Origin: Pseudomonas sp. LS44
Lineage (GTDB): Bacteria > Pseudomonadota > Gammaproteobacteria > Pseudomonadales > Pseudomonadaceae
DNA: 64,000 nt
Reading direction: 5' to 3'
Assembly (NCBI RefSeq): GCF_024730785.1
Contig: NZ_CP102830.1
Span: 2,294,001-2,358,000 of the forward strand
Shown: positions 55,158 through 64,000 of the stretch, piece after piece
Layout of the letters: every line of letters starts with the position of its first letter
How positions within the stretch are numbered: the first letter of the stretch is position 1
The notes under the pieces: model-generated
The model's input: the letters and a program-made list of their open reading frames with translations, nothing else
Told to the model about the DNA's origin: nothing
The model's database searches: none
Translations under genes and position numbers: made by a program

Positions 55158-56981
55158 CTACTCGCTGTGCAGGGCGGCATAAATCGACTCGGCCAGCTTT
55201 TTGCTGACACCGGGTGCTTTGGCAATTTCCTCGATGCTGGCACGGGAGAGCTCCTGCAAGCCGCCAAAATGGTTGAGCAACTCCCGCCTGCGCTTTGGCC
55301 CGACGCCCGCGACCTGTTCAAGCGTTGAAGTGGTGCGCGCTTTTCCGCGGCGGGCGCGGTGGCCAGTAATGGCAAAGCGGTGCGACTCATCACGAATCTG
55401 TTGAATTAAATGCAGTGCGGGCGAGTTGCCCGGAAGCGTGAACTCGTGAGCGGCATCGTTCAGATACAGAGTCTCCAGACCTGGCTTGCGGGTAACCCCT
55501 TTGGCAACGCCTAGAAGAATCAACTCTGGCACCGCAAGCTCCTGTAACACCTCTTGCGCCATTGACAGCTGCCCCTTACCGCCATCCACCAGCAGGATAT
55601 CGGGCAACTTGCCTTCCCCTTCTTTTACCTTGCTGAAGCGCCGAGTTAGCGCCTGGCGCATCGCGGCATAATCATCACCGGGCGTGACGCCTTCAATGTT
55701 ATAGCGGCGATAGTCAGACTTCAGAGGGCCTTCCGGCCCAAACACCACGCAAGACGCCACAGTCGCTTCGCCACTTGAATGGCTGATGTCGAAGCATTCG
55801 AGGCGCTGCGGCGTTTCATCAAGGTCCAGCGCTTCTGCCAGTGCATCGAAGCGCGCCGCTACATGCTGGCGGTTGGCCAGACGCGCCGCCAAGGCCTGTT
55901 CAGCGTTGGTTACCGCCAACTGCTGCCAACGCGCGCGCGTACCCCGTACGCGATGGCTGATGCTCAGCTCCGCACCGCGCAGCTCATGTATTGCATCGAT
56001 GAGCGTTGGAAAGTCTTCGTGCATGACGTTAACGATCAACTCGTTCGGTAAATCACGCTCTCGATTACTCAGGTAGTACTGCGCCAGGAAAGCCGCGAGA
56101 ACTTCGCCAACCTCCTCCTCGATCGCCACTTGAGGAAAGAAATTCTTGCTACCCAGCACTCTGCCGCCACGCACGCTGATCAAGTGCACACAAGCGCCGC
56201 CAGGGCTGACAGCGGCAGCTACGACATCGACGTCGCCAGTGCCCCCCTCCATGCTTTGCTGGTCCTGAACGCGGCGTAGCAAGGCTATTTGATCGCGAAG
56301 CTCTGCTGCCCTTTCGAAATCGAGCTTCGCAGCAGCCTGCTCCATGGCGGCGGATAACTCTTCACTCAGGGCATTGCTTCGCCCTTCGAGAAACATCACC
56401 GCGTGACGTACATCCTCGGCATATTCGGCGGGCTCGACCAAGCCAACACAAGGTCCCTTACAGCGCTTGATCTGATACTGCAGGCAAGGACGGGTGCGAT
56501 TCTTGAAATAACTGTCCTCGCACTGGCGCACGAGAAATGCTTTCTGCAGGAGCCCGAGGCTTTCCCGAATCGCGCCAGCACTAGGATACGGGCCAAAATA
56601 GCGCCCCTTCTGCTTCTTCGCGCCACGATGAATGCCCAGCTGGGGGTAAGTGGCATCCGAGAGAAACACGTAGGGATACGACTTATCGTCGCGCAGTAGG
56701 ATGTTGTAGGGCGGTCGCCACTCTTTGATGAGCGTTTGCTCGAGCAGCAGCGCTTCGGTTTCGTTGCCCGTGATAGTGGTTTCCACTTGGGCAATCTTGC
56801 CAACTAGAGCCGCCGTTTTCGGCGCCAACCCGCTTTTGCGGAAGTAGCTGGCCAAGCGTTTTTTTAGACTTTTGGCTTTGCCGACATAGAGCAGCTTGCC
56901 CGCCAGATCGAACATCCGATAAACGCCGGGTCGATTGCTGCATGTAGCAAGGAATGCGCTGGAGTCGAAGGGGATGGTCAT
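55158..56981 (-). CDS. uvrC: Excinuclease ABC subunit C
   Basis: A 607-residue nucleotide excision repair nuclease. Domains in order are the GIY-YIG nuclease ([20 protein letters not shown]), a cysteine-bearing zone ([15 protein letters not shown]), the UVR motif ([20 protein letters not shown]) that binds UvrB, the RNase-H-like second nuclease ([20 protein letters not shown] and [10 protein letters not shown]), and a C-terminal helix-hairpin-helix pair ([26 protein letters not shown]). It makes both cuts beside a lesion. Its ATG directly abuts the gacA stop codon. Confidence 0.96.
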   Translation of the reverse strand: MTIPFDSSAFLATCSNRPGVYRMFDLAGKLLYVGKAKSLKKRLASYFRKSGLAPKTAALVGKIAQVETTITGNETEALLLEQTLIKEWRPPYNILLRDDKSYPYVFLSDATYPQLGIHRGAKKQKGRYFGPYPSAGAIRESLGLLQKAFLVRQCEDSYFKNRTRPCLQYQIKRCKGPCVGLVEPAEYAEDVRHAVMFLEGRSNALSEELSAAMEQAAAKLDFERAAELRDQIALLRRVQDQQSMEGGTGDVDVVAAAVSPGGACVHLISVRGGRVLGSKNFFPQVAIEEEVGEVLAAFLAQYYLSNRERDLPNELIVNVMHEDFPTLIDAIHELRGAELSISHRVRGTRARWQQLAVTNAEQALAARLANRQHVAARFDALAEALDLDETPQRLECFDISHSSGEATVASCVVFGPEGPLKSDYRRYNIEGVTPGDDYAAMRQALTRRFSKVKEGEGKLPDILLVDGGKGQLSMAQEVLQELAVPELILLGVAKGVTRKPGLETLYLNDAAHEFTLPGNSPALHLIQQIRDESHRFAITGHRARRGKARTTSTLEQVAGVGPKRRRELLNHFGGLQELSRASIEEIAKAPGVSKKLAESIYAALHSE

Positions 56982-57626
56982 TTAACGGGTAGCGTCGACC
57001 ATGCCGTGGCGCACAGCCAGAAGTGCAAGTTCCACGTCGCTGGTGATCGCCAGCTTCTCGAATATACGGTAGCGGTAGGTGTTTACCGTCTTGGGTGACA
57101 AGCAAAGCTTGTCGGAGATGCTCTGGACTTTCTGACAATCGGCGATCATCAACGCGATCTGGATTTCTCGCTCGGAAAGCAAATCGAACGGAGAGCCATT
57201 GCTCTGCGGCTGGAATGGCTTAAGGGCCAACTGTTGAGCGATCTGGGGACTAATGAAGCGCTGGCCCGCGAATACCAGACGGATGGCCTGGACCATCTCT
57301 TCCAATGCCGCGCCCTTGGTTAGGTAGCCTGCGGCACCAGCTTGCAGCAAACGGGTTGGGAAAGGATCCTCCTCACAGGCAGTAACGGCGACTACCTTGA
57401 GGTCTGGGTGACTGCGCAACAGCTTCCGAGTGGCTTCCAGCCCGCCGATGCCGGGCATCTTGATATCCATCAGCACTACATCGGGCTTCAACTCACGGGC
57501 TTTCTTTAGCGACTCCTCACCGGAACTCGCCTGCCCCACCACTTGTAGGCCATCGATGTCGGCAAGCATTCGAGTAATGCCGGTACGAACCAGATCATGG
57601 TCATCGACCACTAGGACCCTAATCAA
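56982..57626 (-). CDS. gacA: Response regulator GacA
   Basis: A 214-residue NarL/LuxR-type response regulator. The receiver domain has the phospho-acceptor Asp54 in DVVLMDIKMPGIGGLEATR and Lys in LTKGAALEEM. The DNA-binding domain reads LLSEREIQIALMIADC, then ISDKLCLSPKTVNTYRYRIF. Partner sensor is GacS elsewhere in the genome, and targets in Pseudomonas are the small RNAs of the Rsm system. Assignment is firm from the uvrC neighbour and sequence. The protein is complete, with no sign of the gacA mutations common in laboratory or phase variants. Confidence 0.95.
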   Translation of the reverse strand: MIRVLVVDDHDLVRTGITRMLADIDGLQVVGQASSGEESLKKARELKPDVVLMDIKMPGIGGLEATRKLLRSHPDLKVVAVTACEEDPFPTRLLQAGAAGYLTKGAALEEMVQAIRLVFAGQRFISPQIAQQLALKPFQPQSNGSPFDLLSEREIQIALMIADCQKVQSISDKLCLSPKTVNTYRYRIFEKLAITSDVELALLAVRHGMVDATR

Positions 57627-57784
57627 ACGACACCTCGTAATACGTCAAAAGCCGCTTCCTGCAGTGGTTTTTTTGGCTGGTAGCCACCTTATCAAAAACT
57701 CCAGGCAGCACCTAGCGCGACGCACGCTCGCCGACTGCATACGCAGAAGTCCGGAAAAATGAAATAGCATGAAGGGGAAATAGA

Positions 57785-57874
57785 TGGCGGAAGCGCAGAG
57801 ATTCGAACTCTGGGGGCTGTTACACCCGGCGGTTTTCAAGACCGCTGCCTTAAACCACTCGGCCACACTTCCGC
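57785..57874 (-). tRNA. tRNA-Ser (anticodon UGA)
   Basis: A 90-base cloverleaf with encoded CCA. Acceptor GCGGAAG pairs with CTTCCGC, the anticodon loop is CTTGAAA, and a long variable arm typical of serine is present (CCGGGTGTAACAGCCCC region). Confidence 0.95.
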
Positions 57875-57892
57875 AGGTAACGCGGGGCCGCC

Positions 57893-57920
57893 ATCTTACC
57901 GAAACGAAACACACTGTCAA
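57893..57920 (-). promoter_or_regulatory. Predicted sigma-70 promoter of tRNA-Ser
   Basis: On the minus strand a consensus TTGACA (57915-57920) and TAAGAT (57893-57898) are 16 bases apart, about 20 bases before the tRNA. Confidence 0.7.
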
Positions 57921-57930
57921 ACTCTCAACA

Positions 57931-57958
57931 TTGGCTAATTCAATGCCTCTGTTATGAT
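57931..57958 (+). promoter_or_regulatory. Predicted sigma-70 promoter of the YccA-family gene
   Basis: TTGGCT (57931-57936) and TATGAT (57953-57958) are 16 bases apart. It faces away from the tRNA-Ser promoter, with only ten bases between the two. Confidence 0.55.
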
Positions 57959-58006
57959 CCAGTCGACCGTGGTCACGGAACCCTTACGCTTAGCAGGAGA
58001 GTCGCT

Positions 58007-58675
58007 ATGCACGAACAAAATTATGCCCTCGAACATGCTCGGGGCGCGCAGCTAGAAGTCAGCCGCGTATTGCGCAATACCTACGGCCTGCTGGCACTGA
58101 CCTTGGCGTTCAGCGGTGTGATGGCGTACGTCGCGCAGCAGATGCAAATTCGCTCCATTAATTTCTTTGTGGTGCTGATCGGTTTCTACGGCCTGTTCTT
58201 TCTCACCACTAAGCTGCGCAACTCGGCGTGGGGATTGGTTAGCACGTTCGCGCTGACCGGCTTCATGGGATTCACGCTCGGCCCGATCCTCAATCGTTAT
58301 CTGGGCATGGCCGGCGGTGCCGAAGTGGTCAGCTCGGCCTTTGCGATGACGGCATTGGTATTCTTCGGCCTGTCGGCATACGTGCTGACCACCCGCAAGG
58401 ATATGAGCTTCCTCGCCGGGTTCATCACCGCCGGTTTCTTCGTGTTGCTCGCCGCGGTGCTAGTAAGCGTGTTCTTCCAGATCAGCGGGCTGCAGCTGGC
58501 CATCAGCGCGGGCTTTGTGCTGTTCTCCTCGGCCTGCATCTTGTTCCAGACCAGCGCGATCATCCATGGTGGTGAACGCAACTACATCATGGCGACGATC
58601 AGCCTGTACGTATCGATCTACAACCTGTTCATCAGCCTCCTGCAGATTTTCGGCATCATGGGCAGCGACGACTGA
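58007..58675 (+). CDS. Bax inhibitor-1/YccA-family membrane protein
   Basis: A 222-residue protein with seven transmembrane helices (YGLLALTLAFSGVMAYVAQQ, NFFVVLIGFYGLFFLTTKL, and further). The ends match the YccA/TMBIM family, with NLFISLLQIFGIMG near the C-terminus. In E. coli YccA modulates the FtsH protease; the same is likely here but not shown by the sequence. AGGAGAG precedes the ATG, and a promoter is predicted upstream. An intrinsic terminator follows. Confidence 0.9.
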   Translation: MHEQNYALEHARGAQLEVSRVLRNTYGLLALTLAFSGVMAYVAQQMQIRSINFFVVLIGFYGLFFLTTKLRNSAWGLVSTFALTGFMGFTLGPILNRYLGMAGGAEVVSSAFAMTALVFFGLSAYVLTTRKDMSFLAGFITAGFFVLLAAVLVSVFFQISGLQLAISAGFVLFSSACILFQTSAIIHGGERNYIMATISLYVSIYNLFISLLQIFGIMGSDD

Positions 58676-58692
58676 TCCTGTCACAAGAAAGC

Positions 58693-58716
58693 AAAAGCCC
58701 GCTTCGGCGGGCTTTT
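58693..58716 (+). terminator. Intrinsic terminator after the YccA-family gene
   Basis: Stem AAAAGCCCGC/GCGGGCTTTT with TTCG loop, followed by a further T, starts 18 bases past the stop codon. Confidence 0.88.
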
Positions 58717-58788
58717 TCGTGTCTGCAACGAGCACTTTGAGCGTCCAGGCCGTATCATTTCGGCAGCTTCGAACCGTCAAGGTATGCC

Positions 58789-59181
58789 ATGAAATTCGCC
58801 ATCGCCCTCTTCTCTCCGCCTCATGCACCCCCTTCGCGGCGCGCCCTGCGTTTCGCCCAGGCTGTACTTGCGGGCGGGCATGAGATCGTGCGGCTGTTTT
58901 TCTATCAGGACGGCGTACATAGCGCATCGGCCAGTATCGTCGCCCCCCAAGACGAGCTGGACTGCGCCGCCGAATGGACTGCCTTTGTTCGCGACGAGCA
59001 GCTGGACGGCGTGGTCTGCATCGCGGCTGCCCTGCGTCGCGGCATCCTCAATGAGGAAGAGGCCCGACGCTATGAGCGCAATGCCGCCAGCCTGGCCCAG
59101 CCGTGGGACTTATCTGGCCTCGGGCAATTACATGAGGCCACCCAGCTCGCCGATCGCCTGATCTGTTTTGGGGGAGCGTGA
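58789..59181 (+). CDS. tusD: Sulfurtransferase TusD
   Basis: A 130-residue DsrE-family protein. It holds the sulfur-carrying Cys in DGVVCIAAALRRGI (about residue 79), the residue that receives sulfur from TusA and passes it to TusE during 2-thiouridine modification of tRNA wobble positions. The N-terminal Rossmann-like part reads MKFAIALFSPPHAPPSRRAL. It is the first gene of tusDCBE; the next gene begins two bases after its stop. Confidence 0.92.
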   Translation: MKFAIALFSPPHAPPSRRALRFAQAVLAGGHEIVRLFFYQDGVHSASASIVAPQDELDCAAEWTAFVRDEQLDGVVCIAAALRRGILNEEEARRYERNAASLAQPWDLSGLGQLHEATQLADRLICFGGA

Positions 59182-59183
59182 CG

Positions 59184-59543
59184 ATGAGCAAATCGCTGCT
59201 GATCATCACTCGCCAAGCACCTTGGTCTGGACCGAATGCCCGTGAAGCGCTGGATATCGCCCTCGCCGGTGGCGCGTTCGATCTACCGATCGGCCTGCTG
59301 TTTCTCGACGATGGCGTGTTCCAGCTGGCTGGCAACCAACACTCCGCCGCCGTGCAACAAAAGGATCTGACCGCCAACCTGCAAGCGCTGCCGCTATTCG
59401 GCATCGAGTCGCTCTATGTGTCGAGTCGCAGTCTGAGCGAACGGGGAATGCAGCTGGATGGATTGAGTCTGCCCGTCCAAAATCTGGATGACGCGGGGCT
59501 TAGCCAGCTTCTCGATCAATACGACCAAGTGATTACCCTCTGA
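59184..59543 (+). CDS. tusC: Sulfur relay protein TusC
   Basis: A 119-residue DsrF-like protein. The ATG at 59184 (MSKSLLIITRQAPW) is preferred to the in-frame GTG at 59178 because the GGGGGAG binding site then lies at normal distance. The segment PWSGPNAREALDIALAGGAF is typical of TusC. It forms the TusBCD complex. The stop overlaps the tusB start (TGATG). Confidence 0.9.
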   Translation: MSKSLLIITRQAPWSGPNAREALDIALAGGAFDLPIGLLFLDDGVFQLAGNQHSAAVQQKDLTANLQALPLFGIESLYVSSRSLSERGMQLDGLSLPVQNLDDAGLSQLLDQYDQVITL

Positions 59544-59842
59544 TGGCTACCTTACATGTCCTGTCCCATTCGCCATTCAGCGACAGCCGGCTAAGCAGTT
59601 GCCTGCGCTTGTTAGGCGCCAACGATGCGCTACTACTGAGCGGTGACGCGGTCTACGCGCTCCAGGCGGCGACCGCCCAGCGCCAAGTGCTGGAATTGAT
59701 GCCTGACAGCATCGCCCTGTTTGCGCTGAGCGAAGACCTGCAGGCGCGCGGCCTCTCTGTTCCCATGCGAGTGCAGCCCGTGGATTATCCGGCCTTCGTT
59801 GAACTCTGCACCCGCTTCGATAAGGTCAATAGCTGGCTATGA
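59543..59842 (+). CDS. tusB: Sulfur relay protein TusB
   Basis: A 99-residue DsrH-like protein, starting within the tusC stop codon. The segments MATLHVLSHSPFSDSRLSSC and GDAVYAL match TusB, which completes the TusBCD hexamer. The C-terminal FDKVNSWL is a common end of the family. It overlaps tusE by four bases (ATGA). Confidence 0.9.
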   Translation: MATLHVLSHSPFSDSRLSSCLRLLGANDALLLSGDAVYALQAATAQRQVLELMPDSIALFALSEDLQARGLSVPMRVQPVDYPAFVELCTRFDKVNSWL

Positions 59843-60174
59843 CTGTCTTACACCTCGGCGATCAAAACATCGCGCTGGACAAGGACGGCTATCTGGTCGA
59901 TCGCGAGGTCTGGTCCCCGCAGATCGCCGAAGCACTGGCGGCCCAGGAAGAATTGGTGCTCAGCGACGAGCATTGGGAAATCCTCCAACTGCTGCGCACG
60001 TTCTACAGCGAGTTCCAGCTCTCGCCGGCCACCCGCCCGCTGATCAAATACACCGCCCTGAAACTTGGCCCGGAGAAAGGCAACAGCCTGCATCTCAACC
60101 GCCTGTTCAAGGGTACTCCCGCCAAACTGGCCGCCAAGTTGGCAGGCCTGCCCAAGCCGACCAATTGCCTATGA
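59839..60174 (+). CDS. tusE: Sulfur relay protein TusE (DsrC family)
   Basis: A 111-residue DsrC-type sulfur carrier. Family segments are DKDGYLVDREVWSPQIAEAL, LSDEHWEILQLLRTFYSEF, and the C-terminal arm PKPTNCL with the conserved penultimate Cys that takes the persulfide. It passes sulfur from TusBCD to MnmA. It overlaps the following YbiB-like gene by four bases (ATGA). Confidence 0.93.
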   Translation: MTVLHLGDQNIALDKDGYLVDREVWSPQIAEALAAQEELVLSDEHWEILQLLRTFYSEFQLSPATRPLIKYTALKLGPEKGNSLHLNRLFKGTPAKLAAKLAGLPKPTNCL

Positions 60175-61169
60175 CCGCCTCCCCGCTGACGCTTACGACT
60201 CCGGCCGAACACCCCTTCGCTCCTTTTGTGCGCATTCTCGGCAAAGGCAAGCGCGGCGCACGCGACATGACTCAAGAAGAAGCTCGCGAAGCCATGGGCA
60301 TGCTGCTCGATGGCAAAGTCGAAGACACGCAGCTCGGCGCTTTCCTGATGTTGTTGCGCCACAAGGAGGAAAACGCGACCGAGCTTGCTGGTTTCACCGA
60401 AGCGGTACGCGCTCGTCTGGATGCTCCGCAGATAGCTGTCGATCTCGACTGGCCGAGTTACGCAGGAAAAAAACGCCACCTGCCCTGGTTTCTCTTGGCG
60501 GCCAAATGCCTGGCTGGTCATGGCGTGCGTATCCTCATTCACGGTGGCGGTGCCCATACCGCTGGGCGCCTGTATAGCGAACAGTTTCTCGAACTGTTGC
60601 AGATTCCGCTGTGCCGCGATTGGCAAGCGGTCAGCCGCGCGCTGGACGAACAGCATCTGGCGTTCAGCCCACTGGGCGATTGGATGCCGCAACTGCAACG
60701 GATGATCGACCTGCGCAATACCCTCGGCCTGCGCTCGCCGATTCATTCGCTCGCGCGCATCCTCAACCCGCTCAAGGCTCGCTGCGGCCTGCAGAGCATT
60801 TTCCATCCGGGCTACCAAGAGGCCCACCGCGAAGCCAGCCGCTTGCTCGGCGATACCGCGATCGTCGTTAAAGGCGAAGGTGGCGAGATCGAGATAAATC
60901 CCGATGCCCGCAACCATCTCTTCGGCACCCGCAACGGGGAAAGCTGGGATGCCGAATGGCCAGCGTTGTCGGCCTTGCGCCACGTCAAACCCGACCGACT
61001 CGAGCCGCAACATCTGCTCGCCTTCTGGCGTGGCCAGGTAGAGGACGAATACGCTCAGCAGGCGGTGCTTTCGACCATGGCCTTGGCCCTGGTGGGCTTG
61101 GGCGCTGATCGGGAACAGGCCTTCGCACAGGCCGAAGAATATTGGCAAACCCGCAATCAATCGATTTGA
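60171..61169 (+). CDS. ybiB: YbiB-like protein of the TrpD2/glycosyltransferase family 3 fold
   Basis: A 332-residue protein. The start MTASPLTLTTPAEHPFAPFV lies in the ATGA overlap with tusE. It resembles anthranilate phosphoribosyltransferase (GKGKRGARDMTQEEAREAMG, IHGGGAHTAGRLYSEQFLEL, LRNTLGLRSPIHSLARILNP) but the phosphate-binding glycines of TrpD are altered, as in YbiB/TrpD2 proteins, which bind nucleic acid rather than make phosphoribosyl anthranilate. Coupling with tus genes is a common Pseudomonas arrangement. The symbol is by similarity. Confidence 0.82.
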   Translation: MTASPLTLTTPAEHPFAPFVRILGKGKRGARDMTQEEAREAMGMLLDGKVEDTQLGAFLMLLRHKEENATELAGFTEAVRARLDAPQIAVDLDWPSYAGKKRHLPWFLLAAKCLAGHGVRILIHGGGAHTAGRLYSEQFLELLQIPLCRDWQAVSRALDEQHLAFSPLGDWMPQLQRMIDLRNTLGLRSPIHSLARILNPLKARCGLQSIFHPGYQEAHREASRLLGDTAIVVKGEGGEIEINPDARNHLFGTRNGESWDAEWPALSALRHVKPDRLEPQHLLAFWRGQVEDEYAQQAVLSTMALALVGLGADREQAFAQAEEYWQTRNQSI

Positions 61170-61257
61170 TCGATTAAAACGACGCGGGATTTCAACCATT
61201 CGTTCGAGCAAGCTGACCTAGACTGGCTCTATCCGACTAAGTCGAGGAGCCAGAGCA

Positions 61258-62259
61258 ATGGGCCTGTTAATCGATGGCCATTGGCGTGACCAGTGGTATG
61301 ACACCAAGCGCGATGGGCGTTTCCGTCGCGAAGACGCGCAACGGCGTAACTGGGTCAGCGCGGATGGCGCCCCCGGCCCCAGTGGCGTTGGCGGCTTTCG
61401 TGCCGAGCCGGGCCGCTACCACCTGTATGTATCGCTAGCCTGCCCTTGGGCCCACCGCACCTTGATTTTCCGCAAGCTCAAAGGGCTGGAAGCGTTGATC
61501 GATGTATCAGTGGTCAGCTGGTTGATGGGCGAACAAGGCTGGACCTTCGATACCGCCCATGGCTCAAACGGCGACGCGCTCGAAGAGCTGACTTATCTGC
61601 ACCAGCGCTACACCCTTGATAATCCGCATTACAGCGGTCGCGTCACAGTGCCGGCGCTGTGGGACAAACAGCAGAACTGCATCGTCAGCAATGAGTCGGC
61701 GGAAATCATCCGCATGTTCAATACGGCATTCGACGGCCTGACCGGCAACCATCTGGATCTATACCCCGCCCACTTGCGCGAGGAAATAGATGCCCTTAAC
61801 GCGCGCATCTATCCGGCTATCAACAACGGCGTGTACAAGGCCGGCTTCGCCACCAGTCAGGACGCCTATGAAGAGGCGTTTGTTGCGCTGTTCGATGAGC
61901 TTAATTGGCTGGAAAATCGCCTCGGCGAACACCGTTACTTGACCGGCGAATACCTGACCGAAGCCGATTGGCGGCTGTTCACCACGCTGATCCGTTTCGA
62001 CGCGGTGTACCACGGCCACTTCAAATGCAACTTGAAGCGCATTGCCGACTATCCGAATCTGTCGAATTGGCTACTCGAGCTCTATCAATGGCCGGATGTG
62101 GCGTCGACAGTGGATTTCGAGCACATCAAACACCATTACTACGCCAGCCATCGCACCATCAATCCGACCGGGGTCGTGCCGCTTGGACCGCAGTTGGATT
62201 TCAGCCAAGCGCATAACCGCCAGCGTCTACCGGGCAAGGGAATCGCTGGCAGTCTATAG
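61258..62259 (+). CDS. Glutathionyl-hydroquinone reductase-type glutathione transferase
   Basis: A 333-residue xi-class glutathione transferase. The active Cys lies in ACPWAHRTLIFRKLKGLEAL (about residue 62), and the glutathione-binding site shows NESAEIIRMFN. The C-terminal helical domain reads EYLTEADWRLFTTLIRFDAV, ending RTINPTGVVPLGP. Enzymes of this type reduce glutathionyl-hydroquinones to hydroquinones. GAGGAGCC precedes the ATG. It stands alone between the tus run and the convergent cysG gene. Confidence 0.9.
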   Translation: MGLLIDGHWRDQWYDTKRDGRFRREDAQRRNWVSADGAPGPSGVGGFRAEPGRYHLYVSLACPWAHRTLIFRKLKGLEALIDVSVVSWLMGEQGWTFDTAHGSNGDALEELTYLHQRYTLDNPHYSGRVTVPALWDKQQNCIVSNESAEIIRMFNTAFDGLTGNHLDLYPAHLREEIDALNARIYPAINNGVYKAGFATSQDAYEEAFVALFDELNWLENRLGEHRYLTGEYLTEADWRLFTTLIRFDAVYHGHFKCNLKRIADYPNLSNWLLELYQWPDVASTVDFEHIKHHYYASHRTINPTGVVPLGPQLDFSQAHNRQRLPGKGIAGSL

Positions 62260-62278
62260 CGGCATTGAAGAGCATGGC

Positions 62279-63661
62279 CTATTGCCCTTCGAACCAGGCC
62301 AGCTTGTCGCGCAGACGCACCACATCGCCAACGATGACCAACGTCGGCGCATGCACTTCGTGCTCAGCCACTAGATCCGACAAGTTGGCTAACGTGCCCG
62401 TGAATACCCGCTGACTGCTGGTCGTACCCTGTTGGATCAGCGCCGCGGGGGTGTCGGCAGCACTGCCGTGGCGCATCAGCTGCTGGCAGATCATCGGCAA
62501 GCCCACCAAGCCCATGTAGAACACCAGGGTCTGGCCCGGCGCGACCAATTCCTTCCAGGGCAGGTCACAACTGCCATCCTTGAGATGGCCAGTGACGAAG
62601 CGCACCGACTGCGCATAATCGCGATGGGTGAGCGGAATTCCCGCGTACGCGGCGCAACCACTCGCCGCAGTGATGCCGGGCACCACCTGGAAGGGAATGC
62701 CATGGGTGGCCAACTCTTCGATTTCCTCGCCGCCACGGCCGAAGATGAACGGATCGCCGCCCTTCAGACGCAGCACCCGCTTACCTTGCCGGGCCAGCTC
62801 GACCAAGTGTTGGTTGATCTGCTGTTGGGGCAACGCGTGTTCGGCGCGCTGCTTGCCGACGTAGATTCGCTCGGCATCACGGCGGCACAGTTCGATAATC
62901 GCCGGTGCCACCAAACGGTCATACAGCACCACATCAGCCTGCTGCATCAGACGCAGAGCACGGAACGTCAGCAGATCTGGATCGCCCGGGCCGGCGCCGA
63001 CCAGATAAACCTCGCCAAGCGCTTGCGGCACTGCGCCGGCCAGGCGCTCTTCGAGTAGCCGCTCGGCCTCGCCAACTTGTCCAGCGAGCACGCGCTCGGC
63101 AATCGGCCCTTGAAAGACCTCCTCCCAAAACACGCGGCGTTGTTGCACGTTGGGCAGCAAGGCTTTGACTCGCGAGCGGAATAGCTTGGCTAATCCGGCC
63201 AGTTGACCGTATGCAGCGGGAATCCAGGTTTCGATCTTGGCCCTGGTCAAGCGCGCCAGTACCGGTGCATCACCACCGCTGGAAACCGCGACGATCAGCG
63301 GCGAGCGATCGACGATCGCGGGAAAGATCACCGTGCAGAGCGCCGGTGAATCCACCACATTGACCGGCAAGCTGCGCGCCTGCGCTTGAGCGGAGATTTG
63401 CGCATTCAGCGGTTCGTCGTCGGTGGCGGCGATAACCAGCACGGCCTCATCGAGATCGTCCAGTTCATAACCACGCAAGCGCAATTGCCCGCCGTTCTCG
63501 GCGACCAGGTCGCGCAACTCATCAAGCACTGCCGGGGTTACCAGACGCAAACGCGCGCCAGCATCAGCGAGCAAGCGTGCCTTGCGAAGCGCCACCTCAC
63601 CGCCCCCGACAACCAGCACGGTGCGATCTTTAAGGTTGTGGAACAGCGGGAGGAAATCCAT
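62279..63661 (-). CDS. cysG: Siroheme synthase CysG (trifunctional)
   Basis: A 460-residue fusion enzyme. The N-terminal part is the NAD-dependent precorrin-2 dehydrogenase/ferrochelatase ([33 protein letters not shown]), and the C-terminal part is the SAM-dependent uroporphyrinogen III methyltransferase ([58 protein letters not shown]). It makes siroheme for sulfite and nitrite reductases. Length is normal. It lies 104 bases after serS on the same strand. Confidence 0.95.
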   Translation of the reverse strand: MDFLPLFHNLKDRTVLVVGGGEVALRKARLLADAGARLRLVTPAVLDELRDLVAENGGQLRLRGYELDDLDEAVLVIAATDDEPLNAQISAQAQARSLPVNVVDSPALCTVIFPAIVDRSPLIVAVSSGGDAPVLARLTRAKIETWIPAAYGQLAGLAKLFRSRVKALLPNVQQRRVFWEEVFQGPIAERVLAGQVGEAERLLEERLAGAVPQALGEVYLVGAGPGDPDLLTFRALRLMQQADVVLYDRLVAPAIIELCRRDAERIYVGKQRAEHALPQQQINQHLVELARQGKRVLRLKGGDPFIFGRGGEEIEELATHGIPFQVVPGITAASGCAAYAGIPLTHRDYAQSVRFVTGHLKDGSCDLPWKELVAPGQTLVFYMGLVGLPMICQQLMRHGSAADTPAALIQQGTTSSQRVFTGTLANLSDLVAEHEVHAPTLVIVGDVVRLRDKLAWFEGQ

Positions 63662-63709
63662 GGCGGCGACTCAGTAGCGGAAAGGAACCTGCGCAAACTC
63701 TAGGTAGGA

Positions 63710-63746
63710 GCCACACTCAATCCAGGCAGGCCGGATTGAGTGTGGC
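63710..63746 (-). terminator. Hairpin after serS
   Basis: A perfect 14-bp stem GCCACACTCAATCC/GGATTGAGTGTGGC with a nine-base loop lies 20 bases past the serS stop. On the minus strand no long T-run follows, so termination may be partial, allowing read-through into cysG. Confidence 0.6.
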
Positions 63747-63765
63747 CTTATAACGGCAATTGGCG

Positions 63766-64000
<235 letters not shown>

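Overview
The window looks like a chromosomal segment of a Pseudomonas species or a close Pseudomonadaceae relative. The right side carries a gene order typical of that genus: gacA-uvrC-pgsA followed by tRNA-Gly, tRNA-Cys and tRNA-Leu, then galU, tusDCBE, cysG and serS. A bkd operon with its Lrp-type regulator lies in the middle. The DNA is GC-rich and most genes sit in tight, co-oriented operons. The species cannot be told from what is here.

Region 1 (about 1-22.5 kb) is an accessory catabolic island for acyl-CoA compounds. It opens with a cut 3-hydroxyacyl-CoA dehydrogenase and two decayed thiolases. Two divergent arms follow, facing away from a 322-base control region at 13728-14049. The minus arm carries an SCP-x/lipid-transfer thiolase, a sulfatase, two MaoC hydratase subunits, an SDR dehydrogenase, an LCAD-type acyl-CoA dehydrogenase, a DUF2889 protein, an acyl-CoA ligase and two exported DUF1254/DUF1214 proteins. 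The plus arm carries two duplicated SDRs, two enoyl-CoA hydratases, a probable heteromeric acyl-CoA dehydrogenase pair, an alpha-methylacyl-CoA racemase-like enzyme and another LCAD-type dehydrogenase. The enzyme set parallels the branched-chain/bile-acid type of beta-oxidation (ligase, racemase, dehydrogenase, MaoC + SDR, SCP-x thiolase). REPIN-like palindromic repeats separate the transcription units and were seen only in this island.

Region 2 (22.5-32 kb) starts with decayed DNA, including a broken GGDEF gene. It continues with a small lipoprotein, bkdR, and the bkdA1-bkdA2-bkdB-lpdV operon for branched-chain 2-oxoacid oxidation, preceded by a possible 38-codon leader ORF. A SleB-type hydrolase remnant and two exported, probably outer-membrane, proteins follow.

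Region 3 (32-50.4 kb) is an envelope-directed block. It holds a MoxR-DUF58-DUF4381-VWA-VWA/TPR-BatD operon that runs by a stop/start overlap into an exported HAD phosphatase and then a second sulfatase. After a terminator come a membrane protein fused to a spermidine-synthase-like domain, an octaheme cytochrome c with TPRs, an AraC-type regulator and a second tandem pair of DUF1254 proteins. Sulfatase plus tandem DUF1254 pair therefore occurs twice in 64 kb, and both sulfatases carry the unusual C-T-A-G-R active-site motif.

Region 4 (50.4-64 kb) is ordinary core genome: a TRIC-family channel, glutathione reductase, a VOC protein, galU, four tRNAs, pgsA, uvrC, gacA, a YccA-family protein, the Tus sulfur relay, a YbiB-like protein, a glutathionyl-hydroquinone reductase-like protein, cysG and the 3' end of serS.
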